From: CAZBDU01 sp964490725 | Lineage (GTDB): Bacteria > Spirochaetota > Spirochaetia > SZUA-6 > DRHE01 | Length of the DNA: 20,414 nt | NCBI GenBank assembly: GCA_964490725.1 | Contig: CAZBDU010000101.1 | Location: forward strand, 1-20,414 | Direction: 5' to 3' | Shown: piece after piece, positions 1-7,439 of the stretch | How the letters are laid out: each line of letters begins with the position of its first letter | How positions within the stretch are numbered: the first letter of the stretch is position 1 | The notes under the pieces: model-generated | The model's database searches: none | What the model saw: the letters and a program-made list of their open reading frames with translations, nothing else | What the model was told of the DNA's origin: nothing | Program-made: the position numbers and the translations under genes

Positions 1-58
1 CCCCGGCCGCCGCGCCGCGGCTTGCCTACCGAAAGGAGGCCGTGATAGATTCGTCCGC

Positions 59-1831
59 ATGGAACTGATGAAGCGAACGGTCACCTGCGGAGAGCTGCGG
101 CGCGAGGACGCGGGCCGGCGGGTCACCCTCAACGGCTGGGTGCACCGCCACCGCGACCACGGCGGAATCCGCTTCCTGGACCTGAGGGACCGCTACGGCC
201 TGACGCAGGTAGTGGTGGATGCAGACGCCCCGCAGGAGCTGCGCCTTTTGGCTCAGGAGCTCAAGTTCGAGTACACCGTGGCCGTGGAGGGGCTGGTGCG
301 CCTGCGCCCGGAGGCCATGGTCAACCCCGGCATGGACACCGGCCAGATCGAGGTGCAGGCCGAGAAGCTGACGATCCTGGCCCGCTCGCGGGTGCTGCCG
401 TTCATGATCGACGAGGTGAGCGACGCCCGGGAGGAGCTGCGCTTCAAGTACCGCTACCTGGACCTGCGCTCCTTCTCCATGCAGCGCAAGATCCGCCTGC
501 GCCATCAGGTGGCCTTCGCCGTTCGCGAGTATCTAACGGGTCGGGGTTTCTACGAGATCGAGACCCCCACGCTAATCCGCTCCACTCCGGAGGGGGCGCG
601 GGACTTCCTGGTCCCCTACCGGCAGCAGGCGGGCAAGTTCTTCGCCCTGCCCCAGTCGCCGCAGCTGTACAAGCAGCTCCTGATGGTGAGCGGCTTCGAC
701 CGCTACTTCCAGATCGCCCACTGCTTTCGCGACGAGGACGCCCGGGGCGACCGGCAGATCGAGCACACCCAGATCGACCTGGAGATGAGCTTCGTGTCCA
801 GGCAGGACGTGTTCCAGGTGATCGAGGGCATGCTGGCGCACGTGTTCGGGGAGACCCTGGGCAGGGAGCTCGCCACGCCCTTCCCCAGGCTGAGCTACCA
901 GGACGCCATGGACCGCTACGGCACGGACAAGCCGGACCTGCGCTTCCAGATCGAGCTCCAGGACCTGGGGGAGCTGGCCGGGCGGGCGGAGTTCGAGGTC
1001 TTCCGCAAGGCCCTGGCCGCGGGGGGGACGGTGAGGGCGCTGGTGGCCCCGGGGTGCGACGGGTACTCCCGCAAGCAGATCTCCGAGCTGGAGGAGACCG
1101 CAAAGGTCTACGGAGCCAGGGGGCTCGCCTGGATGAAGGTGACCGAGACCGGACTGGACGGCGGGGTGGCGCGCTTCTTCGCCGCCCAGGCGGCGGCGGT
1201 GGAGGAGGAGCTCGGGGCCCGCCCGGGGGACCTGATCCTCATGGTGGCCGACGAGTGGAAGCGCGCCTGCACCGCGCTGGGGGCGGTCCGCACGCAGCTG
1301 GGCCGTCAGCTGGGCCTGGCCGATCCCCAGGGCTTCTACTTCTGCTGGATCGTGGACTTCCCGCTTTTCGAGTGGAACGAGGAGGAGAAGAAGTGGGACC
1401 CGGCCCACCACATGTTCTCCATGCCGCAGGAGCGCTACCTGGAGGTGCTGGAGAAGGACCCCGGCGCGGTGAAGGGCGACATCTACGACCTGGTATGCAA
1501 CGGCACGGAGCTCGCCTCCGGCTCGATCAGGATCCACGACCCCCAGCTCCAGCAGCGGGTTTTCAACGTCGTGGGGCTGCCCCCCGAGGAGGCCCAGCGC
1601 CGCTTCGGCTTCCTGCTGGAGGCCTTCCAGTACGGGCCGCCGCCGCACGGCGGCATCGCTCCGGGGCTGGACCGCCTGGTGATGCTCCTGGCCGGGGAGT
1701 CCTCCATCCGCGAGGTGATCGCCTTCCCCAAGAACACCCTGGGCATGTCCCTGATGGACGAGGCCCCGGCGGAGGTGGACCCGCGGCAGCTCCAGGATTT
1801 GCACATCCGCGTCGTACCCCAGGATGAGTGA
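59..1831 (+). CDS. aspS: Aspartyl-tRNA synthetase, bacterial type, probably nondiscriminating
   Basis: Class II aminoacyl-tRNA synthetase that charges tRNA-Asp in the cytoplasm. The 590 aa match the usual length of the bacterial form with its GAD insertion. Visible landmarks are an N-terminal OB-fold anticodon domain (NGWVHRHRDHGG, then FLDLRDR), class II motif 2 around residues 220-245 (CFRDEDARGDRQ, then HTQIDLEMSF), and motif 3 near the C-terminus (GIAPGLDRLVMLLAG). The His in RDHGG falls at residue 31 if translation starts at the ATG at 68. In characterised AspRS, His there goes with the nondiscriminating type, which also makes Asp-tRNA-Asn for GatCAB; discriminating enzymes tend to have Leu. 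The start is uncertain: AAAGGAGG at 32-39 is about 19 bases from ATG 59, while ATG 68 has only a weak GGA upstream but fits the family N-terminus better. The 3' end overlaps mutY by 8 bases, so the two are probably cotranscribed. Confidence 0.96.
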   Translation: MELMKRTVTCGELRREDAGRRVTLNGWVHRHRDHGGIRFLDLRDRYGLTQVVVDADAPQELRLLAQELKFEYTVAVEGLVRLRPEAMVNPGMDTGQIEVQAEKLTILARSRVLPFMIDEVSDAREELRFKYRYLDLRSFSMQRKIRLRHQVAFAVREYLTGRGFYEIETPTLIRSTPEGARDFLVPYRQQAGKFFALPQSPQLYKQLLMVSGFDRYFQIAHCFRDEDARGDRQIEHTQIDLEMSFVSRQDVFQVIEGMLAHVFGETLGRELATPFPRLSYQDAMDRYGTDKPDLRFQIELQDLGELAGRAEFEVFRKALAAGGTVRALVAPGCDGYSRKQISELEETAKVYGARGLAWMKVTETGLDGGVARFFAAQAAAVEEELGARPGDLILMVADEWKRACTALGAVRTQLGRQLGLADPQGFYFCWIVDFPLFEWNEEEKKWDPAHHMFSMPQERYLEVLEKDPGAVKGDIYDLVCNGTELASGSIRIHDPQLQQRVFNVVGLPPEEAQRRFGFLLEAFQYGPPPHGGIAPGLDRLVMLLAGESSIREVIAFPKNTLGMSLMDEAPAEVDPRQLQDLHIRVVPQDE

Positions 1832-2960
1832 GACCGGGCCGGCAGCGCCCGGGGAGATCACCCACCGACTGCTCGCCTGGTTCTTCCGGCACCGGCGGCA
1901 GCTGCCCTGGCGGGAGGAAAGCGACCCCTACCGGATCTGGGTGAGTGAGATCATGCTGCAGCAGACCCAGAGCTCCACAGCCGGCCCCTACTACCTGCGC
2001 TGGCTGCAACGCTTTCCCGACCTCCCCTCCCTGGCGGCCGCGGAGGAGCAGGAGGTCCTGAAGTGCTGGGAGGGGCTGGGCTACTACAGCCGCGGCCGCA
2101 ACCTCCTGGCGGCGGCCCGCCAGGTGCAGGCCCGGTGGGGAGGGCGCCTTCCCTGCGATCCCGCCCGGCTGCGCGAGCTTCCCGGCCTGGGCAGGTACAC
2201 CGCCGCGGCGGTGGCCAGCATCGCCTTCGCCGTGCCCGTGGCCGTGGTGGACGGAAACGTGATCCGCGTGGTCTCCAGGCTGCTGGCCGACGCAGGCGAT
2301 CCCGCCTCTCCCGCCTTCCGGCGGCGGCTGGCCTCCTTCGTGGAGTCCACCTTCGGCGGCAACCACCCGGGCTGGGTGAACCAGGCCTGGATGGAGCTGG
2401 GCGCCCTGGTCTGCCGGCCCTTTCCGGACTGCCCGGCGTGCCCGCTGCGCCTGCACTGCCGGGCGGCCAGGGAGGGCAGGACCGGGGAGCTGCCCTCCCC
2501 GCGCAGGCGGCGGGCCGTTCCGGTGCGCCGCGGGATGTGCCTCCTGGTGGTGCCGCCCGGCGTCGCGGCTCCGGAAGCGGCGGCGCCCTGGGCCGTGGGA
2601 GAGTCCCTGCGGAGCTCGGGCACCGCCCTGGCTCTGCTGCGGCGGCCCGGGAAGGGCCTGCTGGGCGGCCTGTGGGAGCTGCCCAACTTCCTCGGCGAGG
2701 CCGGCGAGGAGGAGCGCTTCCTGCAGGAAAGCTCTCTTACGGTGCTGCGCGAGTTCCGGGAGGAGCTCCGGCACCGCTACTCACACTTCGAGGTGCGCCT
2801 CCGCCCGGTCCTGGCCCGGGCCGGGCCGGACACGCGCTTTGCCGGCTGGCCCGAACAGCGCTGGGTGCTCCCACATGAGCTGGCGACCTATCCGCGCCCG
2901 CGGGTGCACATCCGGGCCATGGAGCTGTTCGACCTGACCGGCTACTCCTCGAGCCCGTAG
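1824..2960 (+). CDS. mutY: A/G-specific adenine DNA glycosylase MutY
   Basis: Base-excision repair enzyme that removes adenine mispaired with 8-oxoguanine. The 378 aa have the full MutY architecture. An HhH-GPD domain carries the catalytic Glu42 in SEIMLQQTQ, the helix-hairpin-helix LPGLGRYTAAAVASIAF, and the catalytic Asp143 in VVDGNVIRV. A 4Fe-4S cluster motif follows at Cys197, Cys203, Cys206 and Cys212. The C-terminal third is a NUDIX-like 8-oxoG recognition domain (LGGLWELPNFLGE and a late RHRYSHFEVRL segment). The first cysteine spacing is C-x5-C where characterised MutY proteins usually have C-x6-C; the other spacings are normal. The ATG lies in ATGAGTGA, overlapping the aspS stop, which implies translational coupling. 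The 3' end overlaps the convergent membrane-protein gene by 19 bases. Confidence 0.95.
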   Translation: MSETGPAAPGEITHRLLAWFFRHRRQLPWREESDPYRIWVSEIMLQQTQSSTAGPYYLRWLQRFPDLPSLAAAEEQEVLKCWEGLGYYSRGRNLLAAARQVQARWGGRLPCDPARLRELPGLGRYTAAAVASIAFAVPVAVVDGNVIRVVSRLLADAGDPASPAFRRRLASFVESTFGGNHPGWVNQAWMELGALVCRPFPDCPACPLRLHCRAAREGRTGELPSPRRRRAVPVRRGMCLLVVPPGVAAPEAAAPWAVGESLRSSGTALALLRRPGKGLLGGLWELPNFLGEAGEEERFLQESSLTVLREFREELRHRYSHFEVRLRPVLARAGPDTRFAGWPEQRWVLPHELATYPRPRVHIRAMELFDLTGYSSSP

Positions 2961-3476
2961 AACTGCAGATCAGAAGCGAGCTTCTTGTTCGTCGGCACGG
3001 CGTTGTAGATGCCGTACAGGCCGGCGGCAGCGGCCCCGTAGAGGTGCCAGTGGGTCACCGAGAGCAGGTAGGCGGCGGCGGCGCAGATACCCCCCCCGCC
3101 CGGCCCCCCCCCCCCGCGNNNNNNNNNNGGGCCCCCCTGTGCTGGGGGGGGGGGGGGGCGCCAGCCCCCCCCCCGCGCCGGGCACCGCCACCAGGCTCTC
3201 CTCGTAGACCTGGAACCAGGAGAACTCCACCCTCCGGTGCTTCAGCACCCGGGCATTGAAGGCGGTGCGGATCAGCACCGGGAGAGCGATCCCGCAGAGA
3301 CCCGCCAGCACCAGCAGGGCCAGCCCCCAGGCCTGCTCGCTTCCCAGCGGCGGCTCCAACCGAACGCGGAACCGGTGCAGGATGAGCGCCGCGGCGATCA
3401 GGGCCAGGGCGGTGGCCGTGACGCCCCAGAACAGCCCGACCATCCTGCGAACCAGGAGATTCGTGCGCTCGCGCAT
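2942..3476 (-). CDS. Four-helix membrane protein of unknown function, reading frame broken by an assembly gap
   Basis: The N-terminal part (ATG at 3476, MRERTNLLVRR) has hydrophobic segments at about residues 12-33 and 49-70, then a soluble stretch ending near VYEESLVAVPG. Beyond the N run and the poly-C/poly-G zone, a different frame resumes with a convincing membrane C-terminus (AYLLSVTHWHLYGAAAAGLYG, then IYNAVPTNKKLASDL and a TAG at 2942-2944). The interval is 535 bases, not a multiple of three, so the true frame is hidden by the damage at about 3085-3180. I read this as one gene of roughly 175-180 aa with four transmembrane helices rather than a pseudogene. I do not recognise the family. 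No strong ribosome binding site precedes the ATG. The stop lies inside the end of mutY on the opposite strand. Confidence 0.6.
3119..3128. other. Assembly gap (10 N) in a homopolymer-rich zone
   Basis: Ten Ns are flanked from about 3085 to 3180 by long runs of C and then G that resemble nothing else in the window and break the - strand reading frame. This looks like low-quality or collapsed GC-rich sequence at a scaffold join. Confidence 0.95.
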
Positions 3477-3587
3477 GGACACCAACGATAAGGCTTTTCA
3501 CAGGAAAAGAAAAGGGGCAGCGAAGGTCGTCCGGCAAGCCGGGACGGCTAAAGGGCCGGGGGCGGCAGGCCGACAATACGAAGTGGA

Positions 3588-4094
3588 ATGAATCGTCCCT
3601 TCCCGCCAGCGTACGCCCTCCGAGTGCTCCTTTCGGCGGCGCTGCTTCTCCTGTGGCTGCTGGCCGCTCCCGGCGGCTCCGCCCAGCCTCTGTCTACACG
3701 CCCGCCCCTGGCCTGGGCCGCCCGCAACGGCCAGCTCGAAATCGCCCGTCTGCTGATCCAGCAGGGGGCGAACGTGAACGGACGCGACGTGTGGGGCAGC
3801 ACCCCCCTGCACCTGGCCGTGGGCTACCCCGACATCGTCGACCTGCTGATCGCAAGCGGGGCGAACGTCAACCTCAGGGATGGGTTCGGCAACACGCCCC
3901 TGCACCTGGCGGTGCGGCAGCCTTTCGATGCACTGACGGTGGTTCAGAAGCTCCTGAAGGCGGGAGCCGCCGTGAACCCCAAGAACGGATTCGACAAGAC
4001 TCCTCTGGACTACAGCCTGCAGGAGGGCACCTCGCCGCGCAACCTCCGGGTGGTGGAGACCCTGATCAAGGCCGGGGCCGGAACCGCTCCCTGA
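3588..4094 (+). CDS. Secreted ankyrin-repeat protein
   Basis: 168 aa. A Sec signal peptide occupies about residues 1-32: a basic start, the leucine-rich core VLLSAALLLLWLLAAPGG, and probable cleavage after GGSA. The remainder is four consecutive ankyrin repeats at about 38-69, 70-99, 100-135 and 136-167, with the typical TPLHLAV and LLI..GANVN signatures. Ankyrin repeats mediate protein-protein contacts, so a periplasmic or secreted binding role is likely, but the partner is unknown. The ribosome binding site is weak. The gene is 171 bases upstream of the nitroreductase in the same direction, and both products carry export signals, so they may form an operon. In the interval between them the frame of both genes stays open after TGA 4092-4094 up to ATG 4266 and looks coding-like, perhaps an eroded gene segment. 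Confidence 0.85.
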   Translation: MNRPFPPAYALRVLLSAALLLLWLLAAPGGSAQPLSTRPPLAWAARNGQLEIARLLIQQGANVNGRDVWGSTPLHLAVGYPDIVDLLIASGANVNLRDGFGNTPLHLAVRQPFDALTVVQKLLKAGAAVNPKNGFDKTPLDYSLQEGTSPRNLRVVETLIKAGAGTAP

Positions 4095-4265
4095 CCGCCC
4101 GGAGCGGGCCGGGGCCGGCAGGCTCTGCCCGCTCGCATTCGGCGAGAAACCGATACGACGCAGACGCTTGCCGGCACTCTCCCCGGAACCGGAACGCTCT
4201 CGGTCTCCATTGACAACGGCGGATGCAGATACTACAACCAGGGTAGTGACGCGGAGGATCATGCG

Positions 4266-5156
4266 ATGTACGGCTTTCGAGCCGCCGAGCTCGTGATCCT
4301 GATCCTGGCTCTCTTCTTGACCGCGGGCCTGCCAGTCCACGGACAGCAGAGGATTACCCTGCCCCGACCCCGGAGAGCCGGGCCGGTCTCGCTCGAGGAG
4401 GCGATCCAGCGCCGTCACTCGGTGCGAAGCTNNNNNNNNNNNNNNNNNNNNNNNNNNNNNNNNNNNNNNNNNNNNNNNNNNNNNNNNNNNNNNNNNNNNN
4501 NNNNNNNNNNNNNNNNNNNNNNNNNNNNNNNCTCTCGTTGGGGGAGGTGTCCCAGCTTCTCTGGGCCGGGGCCGGACGCCGGGCCGGTCTCGCTCGAGGA
4601 GGCGATCCAGCGCCGTCACTCGGTGCGAAGCTTCGCGGCCGAACCTCTCTCGTTGGGGGAGGTGTCCCAGCTTCTCTGGGCCGGGGCCGGACGCCGGGCC
4701 GACTCGGTAAGCGCAGCCAGCCGCTCGTTCCCCTCCGCCGGGGGCCTGTACCCTGTCGAGCTCTTCCTGGTGGCGGGGACCGTGCAGAAGCTGCCGGCGG
4801 GGGTGTACCGCTACGACTGGAGCGGCCACGCCCTGGAGCGTCTGCGGGGCGGCGACCGCCGCCGGGAGCTGGCGGCAGCGGCCCTGGCGCAGTCCTGGAT
4901 GGCCGGCGCCCCGGCGACCTTCGTCGTCGGGGTCAAGGAGGAAAGAACCACCGGCCGCTACGGCGAGCGAGGAGCCCGCCGCTACGTCCCCCTGGACGCG
5001 GGGCACAGCGCGCAGAACATACATCTGCAGGCAGCTGCCCTGGGGCTCGGCACCACGGCGGTGGGTGCCTTCGACGACCGACGAGTCAGGAGTGTCGTGG
5101 GGATGGGCCTCGTGCAGCCGCTGCTGCTGATCCCGGTGGGCAGGCCGCTGCCGTAG
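4266..5156 (+). CDS. SagB-type nitroreductase, exported, interrupted by a gap and a duplicated segment
   Basis: FMN-dependent oxidoreductase of the nitroreductase superfamily, SagB/ThcOx type. The N-terminus is a signal peptide or anchor (VILILALFLTAGLPVHGQ). Family landmarks are SLEEAIQRRHSVRSF, then PLSLGEVSQLLWAGAG, then PSAGGLYPVELFLV, and a C-terminal DAGHSAQNIHLQAAALGLGT followed by GAFDDRRV. A GGAGG at 4253-4257 sits 8 bases before ATG 4266. As given, the gene contains 100 Ns and a 115-bp repeated unit that shifts the frame. Joining base 4431 directly to 4633 removes the extra copy and yields a continuous protein of about 229 aa matching the family, so the intact gene is probably single-copy. 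The substrate is unknown; SagB relatives include azoline oxidases, but no cyclodehydratase or precursor peptide is nearby. It ends 75 bases from the convergent 156-aa gene. Confidence 0.8.
   Translation: MYGFRAAELVILILALFLTAGLPVHGQQRITLPRPRRAGPVSLEEAIQRRHSVRSXXXXXXXXXXXXXXXXXXXXXXXXXXXXXXXXXXSRWGRCPSFSGPGPDAGPVSLEEAIQRRHSVRSFAAEPLSLGEVSQLLWAGAGRRADSVSAASRSFPSAGGLYPVELFLVAGTVQKLPAGVYRYDWSGHALERLRGGDRRRELAAAALAQSWMAGAPATFVVGVKEERTTGRYGERGARRYVPLDAGHSAQNIHLQAAALGLGTTAVGAFDDRRVRSVVGMGLVQPLLLIPVGRPLP
4385..4700 (+). repeat. 115-bp near-tandem duplication straddling an assembly gap
   Basis: Bases 4385-4431 recur exactly at 4586-4632, and 4532-4585 recur exactly at 4647-4700. If both flanks belong to one unit, the unit is 115 bp and the first copy lacks only 14 bases, which the 100-N gap replaces. 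Both junctions carry GCCGGGCC (4377-4384, 4578-4585, 4693-4700). 115 is not divisible by three, so a real second copy would frameshift the nitroreductase. Confidence 0.85.
4432..4531. other. Assembly gap (100 N)
   Basis: Exactly 100 Ns, the usual placeholder for a gap of unknown length. It lies inside the nitroreductase gene and is flanked by duplicated sequence, suggesting overlapping contig ends that were not merged. Confidence 0.97.
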
Positions 5157-5171
5157 GGGTCGGGGGCTCTG

Positions 5172-5210
5172 CCGGGCTTCGGACATCCTGCATGTTCCGA
5201 GGTCGCCCGG
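5172..5210. terminator. Possible bidirectional terminator hairpin between convergent genes
   Basis: An imperfect inverted repeat: CCGGGC pairs with GCCCGG on the outside, and TCGGACAT pairs with ATGTTCCGA (one bulged T) around the loop CCTGC. It sits in the 75-bp space between the stops of the nitroreductase and the 156-aa gene. There is no clear T-tract on either side, so this is a structural call only. Confidence 0.4.
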
Positions 5211-5231
5211 CGCGCCACCCTGCAGCTGCCG

Positions 5232-5702
5232 CTACTCCTCCTCCGCCGCGATCTCCAGCGTCTGCACCAAAACCTTGGGATCCAGCCTGAACTGCGACCC
5301 CCTCCCCTCGTAGAACCCGTGGGACCCGATCAGGTGGATGTGGAGGTCCGTGTAGGTGATCTCTCTGCTCGAAGCGAGGTTGCGCACCGTGACGTTGGTC
5401 TTGGGGAAGACCCCCGGGTCCCCGAAGGGGCAGGGGAGCTTGCCGCGCACTGAGTCGACCCGCACCTCGTAGTGGGGCCGCACCTCGATGAACTCCCCCA
5501 GGCCGCGCATCCCGGCGTCGCGGAGCTCGATCATGCGCTCGGCGATCCGCCGGTGGGTGAGATCCATGCGCCGCACCAACCCCTCGTCCTCCAGGAGGAT
5601 GTCGATGAGCTTGCGCCGGTCCGCACCCAGAAACCCGTCCCGGGTAATGACGCCGGGACGCATCCTCTCCTGGATGCGGTCCATCTGTACGGTCTGTTTC
5701 AT
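5232..5702 (-). CDS. Uncharacterised 156-aa soluble protein, last gene of the nqr operon
   Basis: I do not recognise a named family. The 156-aa product has no signal peptide or membrane helix. Its N-terminal half is helical and charged (FLGADRRKLIDILLEDEGLV, then LTHRRIAERMIELRDAG). Its C-terminal half looks like beta structure (YEVRVDSVRGKLPCPFGDPG, then TYTDLHIHLIGSHGFYEGRG) and contains a single Cys and several His residues. The start ATG at 5702 follows GAGGAG immediately and a second GGAGG about ten bases upstream. It begins 25 bases after the nqrF stop on the same strand, so it is very probably cotranscribed with the Na+-NQR genes. An accessory or regulatory role for that complex is inference from position only. 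Confidence 0.8.
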   Translation of the reverse strand: MKQTVQMDRIQERMRPGVITRDGFLGADRRKLIDILLEDEGLVRRMDLTHRRIAERMIELRDAGMRGLGEFIEVRPHYEVRVDSVRGKLPCPFGDPGVFPKTNVTVRNLASSREITYTDLHIHLIGSHGFYEGRGSQFRLDPKVLVQTLEIAAEEE

Positions 5703-5727
5703 CTCCTCTACCCTCCCCCCCTGAGGA

Positions 5728-6828
5728 TCAGGCGAACTTGTCGTAGTAGATCAGCTCCTCCGGCACGCCCTTCTTCTGGAGCACCGCGATGGAGGCATCG
5801 ATCATCCCGGGGCTCCCGCACAGGTAGGCTTCCGCCTCGCCGGCGTTTTCCACGTGCCGGTCCAGCACCTCTGTGATCAGCCCGGTCTCTCCGTCCCACT
5901 CATCCTCCGGCTTGGGCCCCGAAAGGGCAGGCACGAAACGGAAGCGGGGCAGCTTCGTCTCCAGCTCCCGCATCTCCTCCACCAGGAACAGGTCCCGCTT
6001 CTGCACCGCCCCGAAGAAATAGGTGACCTTGCGGTCGATCCCCTTGTCCAGCATGTCGTGGAGAATGGACTTGATCGGCGCCATCCCGGAGCCTCCGGCG
6101 ATGCAGAAGATCTCCCGGTCCGTGTCCCGCAGGAAGAACTCACCATAGGGCCCGTTGATGGTGACCTCCTCCCCCTCCTGCAGGTGCTCGTGCACGTAGG
6201 TGGTGCAGATGCCGTTCGGCACCAGGCGAATCTCCAGCTCCACCTCCCCCGTGGTGGAGGGAGGCGAGGCCACCGAGTAGGCCCGGTAGATGCGCTCGGA
6301 GGTGAGCTCGTACTCCGGCACCTCGAACTGCACGTACTGGCCGGCCCGGAACTTGATGGAGTCGGGATCCTTCAGCGCCAGGGTCACCTCCTTGATGTCG
6401 TGGGTGAGGTCCCGGATGCGTTCCACCTGCGTCTTGTACTCCTTGACGTTGAACAGCTCCTCCGGGATGCGGATGGAGAGGTCCTTCTTCACCTTCAGCT
6501 GGCAGGAGAGGCGGATGTTGTCCTTGCGCTCCTCCTCGGTGATCCAGGGAAGCTCCGTGGCCAGGTAGTCTCCCACGTCCGACTCGACCTTCACCTTGCA
6601 CAGGCCGCAGGAGCCGCGGCCGCCGCAGGCGGAAGGGATGAACAGCTTCTGCTCCATCAGGGTGCCCAGGAGCGCCCTTCCGCCCGCCACCTCCATCTTC
6701 TCGTCTTCGTTGACGGTGATGGTCACCTGGCCGTAGTTGCCGATGGTGTTGTCGGCGATCACCATGAGGACCGCCAGGAACACCGACAGGGCGGAAAGCG
6801 CGCCGACGCTGTACAGAAAGATCGCCAT
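5728..6828 (-). CDS. nqrF: Na+-translocating NADH:quinone oxidoreductase subunit F
   Basis: NADH-oxidising entry subunit of Na+-NQR, passing electrons from FAD to a 2Fe-2S centre. The 366 aa contain one N-terminal membrane anchor (residues 3-24), then a plant-type ferredoxin domain with Cys68, Cys74, Cys77 (CGGRGSCGLC) and Cys109. The same C-x5-C-x2-C pattern occurs in Vibrio NqrF. A ferredoxin-NADP-reductase-like module follows, with the FAD-binding RAYSVASPP and GICTTYVHE, then GPYGEFFLRD, the NADH-binding GGSGMAPIKSI, and a C-terminal YLCGSPGMID. The start ATG 6828 has AGGGAGA a few bases upstream. The gene is 17 bases downstream of nqrE. It separates this complex from Rnf, which uses RnfB and RnfC instead. 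Confidence 0.95.
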   Translation of the reverse strand: MAIFLYSVGALSALSVFLAVLMVIADNTIGNYGQVTITVNEDEKMEVAGGRALLGTLMEQKLFIPSACGGRGSCGLCKVKVESDVGDYLATELPWITEEERKDNIRLSCQLKVKKDLSIRIPEELFNVKEYKTQVERIRDLTHDIKEVTLALKDPDSIKFRAGQYVQFEVPEYELTSERIYRAYSVASPPSTTGEVELEIRLVPNGICTTYVHEHLQEGEEVTINGPYGEFFLRDTDREIFCIAGGSGMAPIKSILHDMLDKGIDRKVTYFFGAVQKRDLFLVEEMRELETKLPRFRFVPALSGPKPEDEWDGETGLITEVLDRHVENAGEAEAYLCGSPGMIDASIAVLQKKGVPEELIYYDKFA

Positions 6829-6845
6829 ACTTCTCCCTTCAGGCT

Positions 6846-7439
6846 CTAGCTGATCTTGATCATTCCCGTGAAGCCGATGAAGGCCAGCGCCATGATACCG
6901 GCGATCACCAGCGTGATCCCGGCGCCTGTGAGCCCGTAGGGGATCTTGGCCCGGGCCATCTTGGTGCGGATTCCCGACATCGCGATGATGGCCAGCGCCC
7001 AGCCGATGCCGCTGCCGGCTCCGTAGGCGAAGGAGGACAGGAAAGTGTACTGCCGGATCACCATGAAGAGGCTGGCCCCCAGGATGGCGCAGTTCACCGT
7101 GATCAGGGGAAGGAAGATCCCCAGCGCCGCGTACAGCGAATCCGAGATCCGCTCGATCACCATCTCCACCAGCTGCACGAAGGCGGCGATCACGATGATG
7201 AAGGCGATGTAGCGCAGGTAGGTGATGCCCAGGGGCTGCAGCACGAACTGGTACACCACCCAGTTGATGACGCTGGTGCAGGTCATGACGAAGATCACCG
7301 CCATCCCCAGGCCGGCTGCGGTCTTCACCTCCTTGGAGACCGCCAGGAAGGAGCACATCCCCAGGAAGTTGGTCAGCAAGATGTTGTTGGTGAAGATCGC
7401 CGCGAAAAACACTCCGAACGCGAACAGTGCCGGGTTCAT
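6846..7439 (-). CDS. nqrE: Na+-NQR subunit E
   Basis: Polytopic membrane subunit, homologous to RnfA, that together with NqrD holds the intramembrane iron centre of Na+-NQR. 197 aa, six predicted transmembrane helices. The conserved cysteines are in LGMCSFLAVSK (Cys29) and ITVNCAILGAS, in the symmetric positions expected for the cofactor. Other family landmarks are IFTNNILLTNFLGMC at the start and GSGIGWALAIIAMSGIR near the end. The ATG overlaps the nqrD stop in ATGA (7436-7439), so translation is likely coupled. Confidence 0.96.
   Translation of the reverse strand: MNPALFAFGVFFAAIFTNNILLTNFLGMCSFLAVSKEVKTAAGLGMAVIFVMTCTSVINWVVYQFVLQPLGITYLRYIAFIIVIAAFVQLVEMVIERISDSLYAALGIFLPLITVNCAILGASLFMVIRQYTFLSSFAYGAGSGIGWALAIIAMSGIRTKMARAKIPYGLTGAGITLVIAGIMALAFIGFTGMIKIS

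Noticed and set aside
444..1103. Arg/Pro-rich - strand open frames inside aspS and similar ones in other genes
   Set aside because: They are typical shadows of high-GC codon use, with no ribosome binding site or domain.
3486..3587. A c-di-GMP (GEMM) riboswitch look-alike before the ankyrin gene (GGGACGGCTAAAGGGCC)
   Set aside because: The GNRA-capped first stem and the ACGCAAAGCC core are missing; only GC-rich hairpins remain.
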